A stretch of 64,000 bases of DNA from CAYULW01 sp964445815 (GTDB lineage Bacteria; Bacteroidota; Bacteroidia; Flavobacteriales_E; Vicingaceae), in the NCBI GenBank assembly GCA_964445815.1, contig CAYULW010000003.1, positions 434,001 through 498,000 of the forward strand, read 5' to 3'. The translations under genes were made by a program, and so were the position numbers. The stretch's first letter is position 1. The number at the start of each line of letters is the position of its first letter. Positions 1-9,066 of the stretch are shown one piece after another. The notes beneath the pieces were generated by a model that was given only the letters and a program-made list of their open reading frames with translations, ran no database searches and was not told where the DNA came from.

Positions 1-856
1 CGTCTGTGTCAGGACATCCGTTCATCTCTTTCGTGCCTGCTTTATTTGGACAAGTATCTTCAGAGTCGACAATACCATCATTATCAGAATCAGGACAACC
101 CGCTAACTCTACTTTTCCAGCTACATCAGGACACTTATCCTCTTCATTCATTACTCCGTCTTCATCTCTGTCAACCGGACATCCTTCTTTATTAACTTTT
201 ACGCCGGGTGCAGTTCCGGGACATTTGTCATTCTTATCAGAAACACCATCCTTATCAGCATCCTGAGTTCCTAAAATTGTGGCATAAACACCAATTGTTG
301 TTTGTAGGTATGAATCATTTCCTCCACTTTCTTGATTATCAATACCATCAAAGTCTGACATGATGTAAGTGTTCTGATAACGCAATTTTACATGCTCTGC
401 CAGTTTAAAATTAATTCCACCACCTAAAGTTGGCAATCCTAAATTTGTTTCGTCCGTATTTCTTCCATCAAATCTTAAAATGCCCAAACCGGCAAAAAGA
501 AAAGGTCGAAGCAATACATCATCATTCTTGAAGAAATTATATTTCAAATGAAGATTTGCTTGCTGCATGTCATAATCAAAGGTCTTTCCGTCTTCAGATT
601 CTGCTTCTGTAAACTTAACATCTCCAAGTGTAATGTCAAGACTCAAGTCAAAACTGGGGCTTAAAAAGCGTCCAACAGAAAAACCTGCAAGACCATTGTA
701 GTGATCAAAGTAATTGAAAAACTGATTTCCAAGTTCTCCATTATACTGTTGAACACCTGCATGGATTCCGATGCTCCATGGGTTAGTCTTGTTTTGGGTA
801 AAACCATTGGTTGAAATTAAACAAGACACTAAAACAAATAACAGTGCTTTTTTCAT
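1..856 (-). CDS. OmpA-like outer membrane protein with thrombospondin type-3 repeats (N-terminal part)
   Basis: The reading frame starts at 856 with a signal peptide (MKKALLFVLVSCLIS...) and runs off the left edge after about 285 codons. Residues 21 to about 190 look like an outer-membrane beta-barrel with alternating aromatic and polar strands. From about residue 197 there are calcium-binding thrombospondin type-3 repeats of the form DxDxDGVxDxxDxCP, each ending in a GCPD-type unit. In Bacteroidota this arrangement is normally followed by a C-terminal OmpA peptidoglycan-binding domain, which would lie outside the window. A structural porin that ties the outer membrane to the cell wall is the likely role. 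It lies downstream of the M16 peptidase on the same strand but has its own promoter-like sequence. Confidence 0.85.
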   Translation of the reverse strand, partial: MKKALLFVLVSCLISTNGFTQNKTNPWSIGIHAGVQQYNGELGNQFFNYFDHYNGLAGFSVGRFLSPSFDLSLDITLGDVKFTEAESEDGKTFDYDMQQANLHLKYNFFKNDDVLLRPFLFAGLGILRFDGRNTDETNLGLPTLGGGINFKLAEHVKLRYQNTYIMSDFDGIDNQESGGNDSYLQTTIGVYATILGTQDADKDGVSDKNDKCPGTAPGVKVNKEGCPVDRDEDGVMNEEDKCPDVAGKVELAGCPDSDNDGIVDSEDTCPNKAGTKEMNGCPDTD

Positions 857-886
857 AAGGTAAAAATGTTACAAACTAACTAATTG

Positions 887-915
887 CAAAGAAAGCATAA
901 ATATAGTAATATCAA
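887..915 (-). promoter_or_regulatory. Bacteroidota-type promoter for the OmpA-like gene
   Basis: On the minus strand a TTG (915-913) is followed after 18 bases by TTTCTTTG (894-887), one mismatch from TAnnTTTG. It lies about 30 bases upstream of the ATG at 856. The Bacteroidota consensus is TTG near -33 and TAnnTTTG near -7. Called from sequence match only. Confidence 0.45.
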
Positions 916-927
916 CAAATTTGTTGA
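912..927. repeat. Perfect 16-bp palindrome
   Basis: TCAACAAATTTGTTGA is a perfect palindrome that covers the TTG of the promoter proposed for the OmpA-like gene. It also lies about 12 bases past the stop of the M16 peptidase. It could be an operator or a weak terminator stem; there is no T-run typical of an intrinsic terminator. Confidence 0.5.
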
Positions 928-938
928 ACTTGTTTTAC

Positions 939-3803
939 TCAAAATTCAATCAGCTCCTTTCGATCTATTGTATGTGATACTGAATTAGGAATATCCAACT
1001 TATTCTTAAATCGTTTTAAGTCTCCATAAATTCCGATGAATATGGGACCTTCTTGAATCTCAGATTGATAAAAATTAATGATATCATCAAAAGTTATTTT
1101 ATCTATTTCTTCATAAAGTTTGATATTGGGATCTTGATTCAGCTTTTGTAATTTATATTTTTCAACCGTAGAACTGAGTGATCTAAAATTGGGGTATTCT
1201 GCGCCATTTTTAAGTTTAACACTTTGTTTGATGAACTCCATGCGATCATCCTTCAATGGAAGCTTCTGAATAAGTTCATATGTCTTACTTATGGCTTCAG
1301 CTGTTTTGTCAGCTTGAGTACCGACATAAGTAAAAAAGAAATTTTTAGAGTCTGGATGCAAACTATGTCTGAAACCACCACTTGTAGAATATGCCAAAGA
1401 ACGGTATTCACGTATTTCTTGTTTCAGCACTCCACTAAAGCCTCCACCATAATACTGATTAAATAATTCTTTTTGAGTAAAGGCATTAAATCCTCGACCA
1501 TTTGAATGCTTAATGAAGAAGACATGACTTTGTAATAATTTTTTGTTATTGATCATCATGATCTTGTTTTTGGAAATTTCAGGCATGGGAATATTGTGAG
1601 GAATTGAGGACTGTACTCTTTGTTCAAGTTGGAAATTTTCCAGGATAAGTGTTTTAATCTCTTTTTGATCTGTTTTGCCGATGAAATGAAAATTGACTTT
1701 GTGCTTGTCAAGTTGCTCGAATACTAAGAGCAGATCGTCCCAACTAAGTGCGCTCACATCTTTGGTAGATAAACGCTTTTTAAGCAAAGAGTAATCACCA
1801 TACAGGCCATACTGAGCAAGAGCTCTTGCCGTTTCGATTGGTGTTTCTTTTTCTACTTCTCTAAAAGTTCTAAACTGCGTTTTAAATGCTTTCAAATGCT
1901 TCTCATCAAGTTCAGGGTGTTCTATTAATTGAGCCATCAATTGAACGCTTGCATTTAAATTGCTTTCAATGCCTTCAAGTTTTATGGTGAAGAAATTTCC
2001 GCTTGATTCCACAGAATAATTTGTTCCAAGTGTTGATAACTTTGTTTTGAACTCTTTTAGACTTAAGTCTTTAGGATGTAAAAATTCGAAACAGTTGGCC
2101 AGTACTTCTACCTTAGGGTCGTTAAACTCCCCGTAGTGTATTTTTATATCTAAACTATAAATGTCATTGATCGGGTTTTTAGTATAATAAAAGGAGTTTT
2201 TATTATCAAGTAGTTCATAATGAATGTCTTTTTCAAAATCAATAAATTTTGCTTCAAGTGCAGAACTTGGTGTTTTATCAAATGCTTTTGCAAATACTGA
2301 CTGCTTACTCTGATCTACTTCTACCGGTTTGTAATTGGGTTTATCTAGTTTCGTTTTTTTAGGGAAACCCATCTTGGACTTCATGAAAACATAATTTCCA
2401 TTAAAGTATTTTTGGCTAACCTCCATGATGTCATTTTTATCTATTGAGGCCAATTTTTGAGGATATGTTTTACAATCTTCATATGAAAGACCATTTGTAA
2501 ACATTTTAGCAAAATAGTAACCTCTTTGTAAAGGATCTTCGATATCCAGTTGATGTGACTTGTACAATTCGGCTTTTATAGCTTCTAATTGTTCATCGGG
2601 AAATGCTCCGGTTTTCAATTTCTCGAGCTGCTCTAAGACGAGTTTTTCTGCGTTATTCAATGACTGAACCAATATCTTAGGAATAAAAATGATGAAGTTA
2701 TTTCCAGCTTCATCCATGCTTTCTCCCCATGCCCATGCATTCATCAACTTACTCTCTTTCTCCAATTCATCAATTAACCCTGTTCCGGATTCATTTTTTA
2801 ATAAAGCATTAATGACATCTAAGGTGACTTCGTCTTCGTGGTATCGAGGTACGGTTCTGAAACCGATCATTCCGACCTTAACTGGAGTTAAGCGTGTTTT
2901 AAAAACCTGACGACCTTGAATTGCAAAAGGTTCTTTTATATGGTTTTCAGGAATTGCACCCGATTTTAGTTTAGAGAAATATTTTTGAATCATCGGTTTT
3001 ACTTCTTCAATATCGAAATTACCGCATAGAATCAAAGCCATATTATTGGCTTTGTAGTAATCATCAAAATATTGATACATCTTATTGAGCGATGGATTTT
3101 TAAGATGCTCTATTGTCCCCAAATTATCTTTCTCTCCATAAGGATGACCTTTATAAAACTCTTTTGTAAAGCTTTCAAAAAGTCGTCTTTGCATGTTATC
3201 CATAGCACGGTTTTTTTCTTCATAGACCACTTCTAGTTCAGATTGAAAGGATCTGAAAACCGGATTCTGAAAACGATGGGCGTATAGATTTAACCATTTT
3301 TCGATTTGATGAGAAGGAAATTGATTGAAATAAATGGTGAGATCATTGCTCGTTGTGGCATTAACACCAGAACCACCTATGCTTTTAAGCAGTTTGTCAA
3401 ATTCATTTGGCATGGAATATTGTGAAGCAGCGACAGAAAATTCATTAATCTTTCTTTGGATCGCTTCTCTTTCGTCTTCATTTTTAGTTTTACCAAGCTG
3501 ATCATAGTAATGTCGTACCGAATCCAATAGCGGTTTTTCTTTTTCGTAATTCCAGGTACCCAACTGATCTGTTCCTTTAAATAATAGGTGCTCCAGATAA
3601 TGGGACATGCCTGTTGCATCCATTGGATCATTCTTACTACCTGTGTTTACAGCAACTGCACCAAAAACCTGATTTGTCGTTTTATCTGGATTTAATATTA
3701 CCTTAAATCCATTCTCGAGTTGATATTCTTCAACCGTGAGTTGAGCAACTGTACTCAAAGAAAAAAGGAAAGCAATGACTAAAGAAAGGAGGTTAGTTTT
3801 CAT
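939..3803 (-). CDS. M16 family zinc metallopeptidase (insulinase/pitrilysin type)
   Basis: This 954-residue protein begins with a signal peptide (cleavage probably near residue 20, after VA) and should act in the periplasm. The inverted zinc motif HxxEH is present as HYLEH at residues 68-72, and a downstream ELEVVYEEKNR segment supplies the expected third zinc ligand Glu. Two M16 halves are recognisable, the second without a zinc motif, as in full-length pitrilysin-like enzymes. The family cleaves peptides inside a closed chamber, so peptide scavenging or turnover is the likely role. Its start overlaps the end of the pterin dehydratase gene by 11 bases, suggesting co-transcription although the functions are not obviously linked. 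Confidence 0.9.
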   Translation of the reverse strand: MKTNLLSLVIAFLFSLSTVAQLTVEEYQLENGFKVILNPDKTTNQVFGAVAVNTGSKNDPMDATGMSHYLEHLLFKGTDQLGTWNYEKEKPLLDSVRHYYDQLGKTKNEDEREAIQRKINEFSVAASQYSMPNEFDKLLKSIGGSGVNATTSNDLTIYFNQFPSHQIEKWLNLYAHRFQNPVFRSFQSELEVVYEEKNRAMDNMQRRLFESFTKEFYKGHPYGEKDNLGTIEHLKNPSLNKMYQYFDDYYKANNMALILCGNFDIEEVKPMIQKYFSKLKSGAIPENHIKEPFAIQGRQVFKTRLTPVKVGMIGFRTVPRYHEDEVTLDVINALLKNESGTGLIDELEKESKLMNAWAWGESMDEAGNNFIIFIPKILVQSLNNAEKLVLEQLEKLKTGAFPDEQLEAIKAELYKSHQLDIEDPLQRGYYFAKMFTNGLSYEDCKTYPQKLASIDKNDIMEVSQKYFNGNYVFMKSKMGFPKKTKLDKPNYKPVEVDQSKQSVFAKAFDKTPSSALEAKFIDFEKDIHYELLDNKNSFYYTKNPINDIYSLDIKIHYGEFNDPKVEVLANCFEFLHPKDLSLKEFKTKLSTLGTNYSVESSGNFFTIKLEGIESNLNASVQLMAQLIEHPELDEKHLKAFKTQFRTFREVEKETPIETARALAQYGLYGDYSLLKKRLSTKDVSALSWDDLLLVFEQLDKHKVNFHFIGKTDQKEIKTLILENFQLEQRVQSSIPHNIPMPEISKNKIMMINNKKLLQSHVFFIKHSNGRGFNAFTQKELFNQYYGGGFSGVLKQEIREYRSLAYSTSGGFRHSLHPDSKNFFFTYVGTQADKTAEAISKTYELIQKLPLKDDRMEFIKQSVKLKNGAEYPNFRSLSSTVEKYKLQKLNQDPNIKLYEEIDKITFDDIINFYQSEIQEGPIFIGIYGDLKRFKNKLDIPNSVSHTIDRKELIEF

Positions 3804-4038
3804 TTAATAGTTGATTAATCTGTTTGGCTAATTTAAGGTCTTTCTCTGTAATTGTATTTCCTTTATCATGGGTGCTTAGGTAGAGTTTAACAACATTATA
3901 CCTGATATTGATATCGGGATGATGTGCGGCATCTTCAGCTAGTTTTGCTAATCGATTGATAAAATGGATGGCGGATGTTAAATCATCAAAGACCACTTGA
4001 CGATTAAGGACATTGTTTTCTACTTTCCAATTTTTCAT
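3793..4038 (-). CDS. 4a-hydroxytetrahydrobiopterin dehydratase (pterin-4a-carbinolamine dehydratase)
   Basis: The 81-residue protein carries the family signature EDAAHHPDI followed by an aromatic residue, a THD triad (STHDKG) and a trailing acidic residue. Members dehydrate 4a-hydroxytetrahydrobiopterin during recycling of the cofactor of aromatic amino acid hydroxylases. At 81 residues it is somewhat shorter than most family members, but the catalytic HH and HD positions are present. No phenylalanine hydroxylase is in the window. It is the first gene of a minus-strand pair with the M16 peptidase. Confidence 0.88.
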   Translation of the reverse strand: MKNWKVENNVLNRQVVFDDLTSAIHFINRLAKLAEDAAHHPDINIRYNVVKLYLSTHDKGNTITEKDLKLAKQINQLLNEN

Positions 4039-4065
4039 GATAAATATTTATTTAAACGGACATTT

Positions 4066-4097
4066 TGTCATTATATCATTATGGCATATCCCTTGAT
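4066..4097. promoter_or_regulatory. Imperfect palindrome and sigma54-like element upstream of htpG
   Basis: Positions 4066-4086 form an imperfect inverted repeat, TGTCATTATA then a central T then CATTATGGCA, with 7 of 10 positions paired. The right arm runs into TGGCAT-N5-TTGA (4082-4096), which resembles the sigma54 -24/-12 element TGGCAC-N5-TTGC except that the -12 GC is GA. It lies about 45 bases before the htpG start. It may be a heat-shock regulatory site; this is a sequence-match inference only. Confidence 0.3.
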
Positions 4098-4141
4098 TTT
4101 CTTCAAATCAAATCAAAACGAAATTAAAATTTAGATAAATC

Positions 4142-6046
4142 ATGGCAAAAGGACAGATTAATGTTCAAACGGAAAACATCTTTCCGATCATAAAACAATT
4201 TTTATACTCAGATCAAGAAATATTTTTAAGAGAATTGGTTTCAAATGCCGTAGATGCTACTCAGAAGCTAAGGACTTTAAGCAATATTGGCGAAGTAAAA
4301 GGTGATCTCGGAGAAACCCAAATGGAAATCAAAGTAGATGAGAAGGCAAAAACTTTAACTTTTTCAGATCGGGGAATAGGAATGACTGAGGAAGAAGTTG
4401 ACAAATACATCAATCAAATTGCATTTTCGGGAGCTGAGGAATTTGTTGAAAAATATAAAGACAAAGCAAGCGTAATAGGACATTTCGGATTGGGTTTCTA
4501 TTCCTCATTCATGGTGGCCGATAAGGTTGAGATTTTTACAAAATCTTATAAAAAAGGAGCTAAAGCAGTCAAATGGGAATGTGACGGTTCTCCAAATTTT
4601 ATACTAGAAGAAGACGATTCTAGAAAGGAGAGGGGTACCGATATTGTTTTGCACATCTCAGATGATTCTAAAGAGTATTTGAGCGAATATAAGATAAGAG
4701 AACTACTCAATAAATACTGCAAGTTTATGGCAGTACCGATTAAGTTTGGTACTAAGGAGATTGATGACCCTGAGTTTACTCCTAAAAAAACTAAGGATAA
4801 GGATGGCAATGAAACTACTGAACCTCACAAGAAAATAACAGTAGATGACATCATTAATAACCCTGATCCGGCTTGGACGAAAAAGCCAGCCGACTTAAAA
4901 GATGAGGACTATAAATCATTTTACAGGGAGCTTTACCCTATGAACTTTCAGGATCCTTTATTCAATATTCACCTGAATGTGGATTATCCTTTCAACTTGA
5001 CCGGAATTTTATATTTTCCTAAGTTGAAGCAAAATCTTGAAGTTCAGAAAGATAAAATTCAGTTGTATTCTAATCAGGTTTTTGTGACAGACTCTGTTGA
5101 AGGAATTGTACCTGATTTTCTAACTCTTTTACATGGAGTTATTGATTCCCCAGACATTCCTTTAAATGTTTCGAGATCATATTTACAAAGTGACGGCAAT
5201 GTGAAAAAAATCTCTAACTACATCAGTAAGAAAGTTGCCGATAAGTTGGAAGAATTGTTCAAGAAAGACCGTAAAGCTTTTGAAGAGAAATGGGATGACA
5301 TTAAGATATTTATAGAGTACGGTATACTCTCAGATGAGAAATTTGCTGAGAAGGCTAAAAAGTTTGCTTTGTATAAGAATACTGATGGCAAATACTTCAC
5401 ATTTGATGAATACAAAACAAAAATAGAAGTCAATCAGACAGATAAGGACAGTAAGGTGGTGTTCTTGTATACGTCAAACCCAGATGAGCAATACAGTTAC
5501 ATTAGTGCTGCTAAGGACAAAGATTATGATGTACTTGTTATGGATACCCCTCTAACAGCTCATTTAGTGGGTAAACTAGAACAAGCTGAAAATAACATTA
5601 CCTTCACCAGAGTAGATGGTGATACTATTGATCAATTGGTAAAGAAAGATGAAGAGATTCCATCGAAATTAACTGAAGATGACGAGAAAAAGCTTAAGCC
5701 AATTATAGAAGGAAACTTGTCAAAAGAGCAGTTTACAGTCAATTTTGTAAGTATGAGCGAAAAAGATCAGCCTATCACCATTACTCAAGCAGAATTTATG
5801 AGAAGAATGAAAGACATGAATGCTGTCGGTGGTGGAGGCATGATGGGCATGGGCAATCTGCCTGAAATGTATAATATGGCTGTGAATTCGAATCATCCCT
5901 TGATCAGTAAAATTTTGAAAGAAAAGGATGAGAAGAAGCAAAAAGAGATGGCCAAACAGGCAACTGATCTTGCTTTATTGTCTCAAAACTTGCTGAAAGG
6001 AGAAGACTTAAGTCAATTCATCAAAAGAAGTGTAGAATTAATTTAA
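4142..6046 (+). CDS. htpG: Molecular chaperone HtpG (Hsp90 family)
   Basis: The 634-residue length and domain order match bacterial Hsp90: an N-terminal GHKL ATPase domain, a middle client-binding domain and a C-terminal dimerisation domain. ATP-site motifs include the ELVSNAVDA helix (the Asn binds Mg; most homologues have SNASDA), DRGIGMT and GHFGLGFYSS. The conserved middle-domain stretch DSPDIPLNVSRS is intact. It lacks the C-terminal MEEVD of the eukaryotic cytosolic form. HtpG is a cytosolic ATP-driven folding chaperone. The gene stands 103 bases from the divergent pterin dehydratase gene, with a candidate regulatory palindrome between, and is followed after 6 bases by lemA. Confidence 0.97.
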   Translation: MAKGQINVQTENIFPIIKQFLYSDQEIFLRELVSNAVDATQKLRTLSNIGEVKGDLGETQMEIKVDEKAKTLTFSDRGIGMTEEEVDKYINQIAFSGAEEFVEKYKDKASVIGHFGLGFYSSFMVADKVEIFTKSYKKGAKAVKWECDGSPNFILEEDDSRKERGTDIVLHISDDSKEYLSEYKIRELLNKYCKFMAVPIKFGTKEIDDPEFTPKKTKDKDGNETTEPHKKITVDDIINNPDPAWTKKPADLKDEDYKSFYRELYPMNFQDPLFNIHLNVDYPFNLTGILYFPKLKQNLEVQKDKIQLYSNQVFVTDSVEGIVPDFLTLLHGVIDSPDIPLNVSRSYLQSDGNVKKISNYISKKVADKLEELFKKDRKAFEEKWDDIKIFIEYGILSDEKFAEKAKKFALYKNTDGKYFTFDEYKTKIEVNQTDKDSKVVFLYTSNPDEQYSYISAAKDKDYDVLVMDTPLTAHLVGKLEQAENNITFTRVDGDTIDQLVKKDEEIPSKLTEDDEKKLKPIIEGNLSKEQFTVNFVSMSEKDQPITITQAEFMRRMKDMNAVGGGGMMGMGNLPEMYNMAVNSNHPLISKILKEKDEKKQKEMAKQATDLALLSQNLLKGEDLSQFIKRSVELI

Positions 6047-6052
6047 AATAAC

Positions 6053-6634
6053 ATGAATAAGACAAATCTTATAATAATTGCCGTAATAGGTGTTTTGCTG
6101 GTTTTTTTCGTAAGCAGTTATAACTCTATTGTTGGTTTAAAGATAGATTCTAAAACTCAATGGTCTAATGTGGAGACGGTTTATCAAAGAAGAGCTGACT
6201 TAATACCAAATCTTGTGAGTACGGTGAAAGGTTATGCAGATTTTGAGAAGTCTGTTTTTGTTGAAGTGACAGAGGCTCGTTCAAAAGCAACCTCAATGAC
6301 AATTAGTGCGGAAGAATTAACACCGGAAAATATGGCTCGATTTCAGGCAGCGCAATCACAGTTAAGCTCTTCTTTATCAAGGTTACTTGCGACCTTTGAA
6401 CGTTATCCGGACCTTAAGGCCAATCAAAATTTCTTGGATCTTCAGGCTCAATTAGAAGGAACTGAAAATAGGATTTCCGTTGAACGTAAAAGGTATAATG
6501 AGGTTACAGGGAATTATAACAAGAAGATTGAAAAGTTTCCGGGTGCTATTTTAGCTTCGATGTTCGGATTTAAAGAAATCGGAACTTTCAAAGCAGATCA
6601 AGGTGCTGAAAATGCTCCAAAAGTAGAGTTTTAA
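6053..6634 (+). CDS. lemA: LemA family membrane protein
   Basis: The protein has 193 residues with one N-terminal transmembrane helix (about residues 5-25). The LemA core follows: the YQRRADLIPNLVSTVKGYA segment and a long helical bundle ending in NKKIEKFPGAILASMFGF. LemA proteins are membrane-anchored helical bundles of unclear function, often encoded next to TPM-domain proteins, as here. The stop is separated by one base from the next gene, so the three genes probably form one transcript. Confidence 0.93.
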   Translation: MNKTNLIIIAVIGVLLVFFVSSYNSIVGLKIDSKTQWSNVETVYQRRADLIPNLVSTVKGYADFEKSVFVEVTEARSKATSMTISAEELTPENMARFQAAQSQLSSSLSRLLATFERYPDLKANQNFLDLQAQLEGTENRISVERKRYNEVTGNYNKKIEKFPGAILASMFGFKEIGTFKADQGAENAPKVEF

Positions 6635-6635
6635 G

Positions 6636-7073
6636 ATGGCAAAAGATGCATTTACTCAAGCTGAACAGGATTTAGTTCGATCAGCGATTCAGGAAGCGGA
6701 GAAGAACACCTCGGGAGAAATTAAGGTACACATTGAAAATCATTGTAAAGAGGATGCCTTAGATAGAGCTGCTTATGTGTTCGAACAATTAGAGATGCAG
6801 CAAACACAACTAAGGAATGGTGTTTTATTTTACTTGGCCTTAAAAGATAAGCAGTTTGCCATTTTAGGTGATGTGGGAATCAATCAAAAAGTGCCTCAGG
6901 GCTTTTGGAATGAGATATCAGATCACATGATAACTTACTTTAAGCAAGGACAATTTGCATTGGGTTTGGCAGAAGGAGTAAAGATGGCAGGCCATGCACT
7001 TGGTAAGCATTTTCCTTATGAAAGCAATGATAAAAATGAATTATCAGATGACATTTCTTTTGGTGAGAAGTAA
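6636..7073 (+). CDS. TPM domain protein (small, without signal peptide)
   Basis: The 145-residue protein is a near-complete TPM (TLP18.3/Psb32/MOLO-1) domain, with the typical start FTQAEQDLVRSAIQEAEKNT, SGEIKVHIE and the FAILGDVGINQKVP segment. It has no signal peptide or membrane helix, unlike the secreted TPM protein encoded next. It lies between lemA and that second TPM gene, whose 5' end overlaps its 3' end. LemA, a short TPM and a long TPM form a recurring trio in Bacteroidota; the biochemical role is not established. Confidence 0.88.
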   Translation: MAKDAFTQAEQDLVRSAIQEAEKNTSGEIKVHIENHCKEDALDRAAYVFEQLEMQQTQLRNGVLFYLALKDKQFAILGDVGINQKVPQGFWNEISDHMITYFKQGQFALGLAEGVKMAGHALGKHFPYESNDKNELSDDISFGEK

Positions 7074-7869
7074 ACTTCTTTTATTCATACTCTTTCTAGG
7101 GTTTACTCATCTTTTAGTTGCAAAAAATGAGTGTATTCCTGAACCAAGAAGAGGTAAACTGGTTAATGACTATGCGGATGTTTTAGATCAAAGAGAGGAA
7201 AGTTCTCTTGAACAACAACTGAGAGACTTTAACGATACGACCTCTACACAGATAGCTGTAGTCACATTAAGTGATTTGTGTGGATATGATATTGCTCAAT
7301 TGGCAATAGAAATTGGGGAAGAATGGGGAGTTGGTAATGCAAAGTTTGACAATGGAGTTGTAATTCTTGTGAAACCGAAGATTGGAAATTCTAAAGGTCA
7401 GGCATTTATTGCTTCCGGATATGGTCTTGAAGGTGTTTTACCTGATCTGACGCTAAATCATATTGTTGATCTGGAGATGATCCCATTTTTTAAAAAGGAG
7501 GATTACTACGGAGGGTTTAAAGCAGCAACCAATCGGATTATAGAAATTGCAGGAGGAGAATATTCTGCTGAAGATTACAACAAAAAAGCAAAAGGTAAAA
7601 CCAAAGCCTTTCCTGTATTTTTTATTATCGCCATTCTCTTCTTCATTTTTGCCTCAACGGTAGGTAGAGCCAGGCGTTATGCGCATCAAAATAATATTGG
7701 ATTGTGGACTGCTTTGTGGTTAATGGGTTCATCTAGTCGACGACACGGTGGTTACTACAATAACTTTTCTTCGGGTAGTGGTAGTTTTGGCGGTTTTGGA
7801 GGCGGCAGTGGATTTGGTGGCTTCGGTGGCGGTAGTTTCGGAGGTGGTGGAGCAGGAGGGAGCTGGTAG
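7036..7869 (+). CDS. TPM domain membrane protein with glycine-rich C-terminus
   Basis: A signal peptide (LLLFILFLGFTHLLVA) precedes a TPM domain beginning GKLVNDYADVLDQ, with GVVILVKPK and FIASGYGLEGVLPD. A transmembrane helix (FPVFFIIAILFFIFAS) follows, then a glycine/serine-rich tail ending GGGGAGGSW, typical of YgcG-like TPM proteins. The frame is open from ATG 6994; the starts at 7036 or 7048 place the signal peptide properly and leave a short overlap with the upstream gene, so 7036 was chosen. The tail is coded by repetitive GGT/GGC/GGA tracts. The gene ends 9 bases before the convergent metallohydrolase. Confidence 0.88.
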   Translation: MNYQMTFLLVRSKLLLFILFLGFTHLLVAKNECIPEPRRGKLVNDYADVLDQREESSLEQQLRDFNDTTSTQIAVVTLSDLCGYDIAQLAIEIGEEWGVGNAKFDNGVVILVKPKIGNSKGQAFIASGYGLEGVLPDLTLNHIVDLEMIPFFKKEDYYGGFKAATNRIIEIAGGEYSAEDYNKKAKGKTKAFPVFFIIAILFFIFASTVGRARRYAHQNNIGLWTALWLMGSSSRRHGGYYNNFSSGSGSFGGFGGGSGFGGFGGGSFGGGGAGGSW

Positions 7870-7878
7870 TCTTGATAC

Positions 7879-9066
7879 TTACCTCAAAACTGCTTTATAC
7901 TCTTTCTTTCTTGATGCACTTTCGCGGTTTTTTATAACTAAATGGTAATCATCCAATTTTTTACTTCTGTAGCCAAGTAAATGCAAAAAATCATTGACGA
8001 ATAAGCGTGCAATTCTACGATTAAGGATTAGAGTGTCCTTTTGGTTTTTAGAGCGCTGAATACCGGGTAAAAGAGGCAGTATTTTATCAAAATGTATGTT
8101 TCTTAGAAGTTTAGAAAGTGCTAAAAACACTTTTGGAATTTTTCTTGCCAAGAAAAAACCATCGTCTCCTTTTGACTGATAAAGCGGCATGAAAATATTG
8201 GACTCCCATTCTGTAATTATGGATTTGCCATTGCTTTTTGCCAATACCTGATCTTTACTGACCTTTTGAAAGTTGGTAAATCCGGGCTCCATAAGAAAGT
8301 CTTCACTCTCATTAATCTTATACCTGTAAAAAATCTCGTAGAAGTTTTTGGTTAAGCTTCCAAGCTGATTAAAGTGATGTGAGAAATCAATAGTCGATTG
8401 TTCTATACTTCCTGAAAAGACAAGCGAAAGATAAATAAATGCTCTATGATTGTCTACTGAGGCTTTGTCATCGTGCTGACCTGCTTCAAAACCAAAAGAA
8501 ATATATCCCAATTGATTAATATAGCTCAATAGTGGTCCTTCTATGTATTCTTCTATTCCAAGAATAATTGGTGCGGGATATTGTTTTGTGAATTTTCTGT
8601 TTAGCAAGCTATCATTTACAGTTAAAAATGGAATGGTTTGACTGGATGTGGTATGTAAATCAAAGAAAAAGAAGGGGCCTTTTCGTTTTGATCTGAGATC
8701 TTCAATCAATTGAAAAATTTCTAATTGTTGTTTCTCGTCTTCATTTTTTGGTTTAAAAGTGCTCTCCTGAATGGCTCGTATTTGTTCATCAGTCCATAAA
8801 CGATTCAGGTCTACTTCCTGAAAACGTTCAGATCGTTCAAGAGCCCATAAGTTCCCTGCTATTGCAATGAGTGACCCATTTAATTGGATGCCTTTTTCAT
8901 TCAACTCGCTGATTACCTGATGAAGTGCAAATACTCCGGTTGGTTCGTTACCATGGATGCCTCCAAAAAAGATTAGGCAAGGGCCTTCATGTCCTTGATC
9001 AATTTCTCCTATTATTCTCTTGATGTTTAACTCTTTGTGGAGCGCTTTACAATATATCTTAGTCAT
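7879..9066 (-). CDS. Succinylglutamate desuccinylase/aspartoacylase family zinc hydrolase
   Basis: The 395-residue protein contains the zinc-binding motif GIHGNEPTG near residue 37, the DLNR motif and a second ligand region FDLHTTSS, all hallmarks of the AstE/AspA branch of M14-like hydrolases. These enzymes release an acyl group from an amino acid amide. The C-terminal part, about 130 residues, is longer than in plain AstE and is not recognised. Its start overlaps the GCS2-CBS gene by 8 bases, so the two are almost certainly co-translated and probably work on related N-acyl or gamma-glutamyl-type compounds. The substrate cannot be read from sequence. Confidence 0.85.
   Translation of the reverse strand: MTKIYCKALHKELNIKRIIGEIDQGHEGPCLIFFGGIHGNEPTGVFALHQVISELNEKGIQLNGSLIAIAGNLWALERSERFQEVDLNRLWTDEQIRAIQESTFKPKNEDEKQQLEIFQLIEDLRSKRKGPFFFFDLHTTSSQTIPFLTVNDSLLNRKFTKQYPAPIILGIEEYIEGPLLSYINQLGYISFGFEAGQHDDKASVDNHRAFIYLSLVFSGSIEQSTIDFSHHFNQLGSLTKNFYEIFYRYKINESEDFLMEPGFTNFQKVSKDQVLAKSNGKSIITEWESNIFMPLYQSKGDDGFFLARKIPKVFLALSKLLRNIHFDKILPLLPGIQRSKNQKDTLILNRRIARLFVNDFLHLLGYRSKKLDDYHLVIKNRESASRKKEYKAVLR

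Noticed and set aside
6..266. Plus-strand open frame rich in Ser, Pro and Thr
   Set aside because: It is the antisense of the thrombospondin type-3 repeats of the OmpA-like gene; the repeated Asp codons create the frame.
3377..3631. Minus-strand 84-codon frame
   Set aside because: It lies within the M16 peptidase gene in another frame and has no family features.
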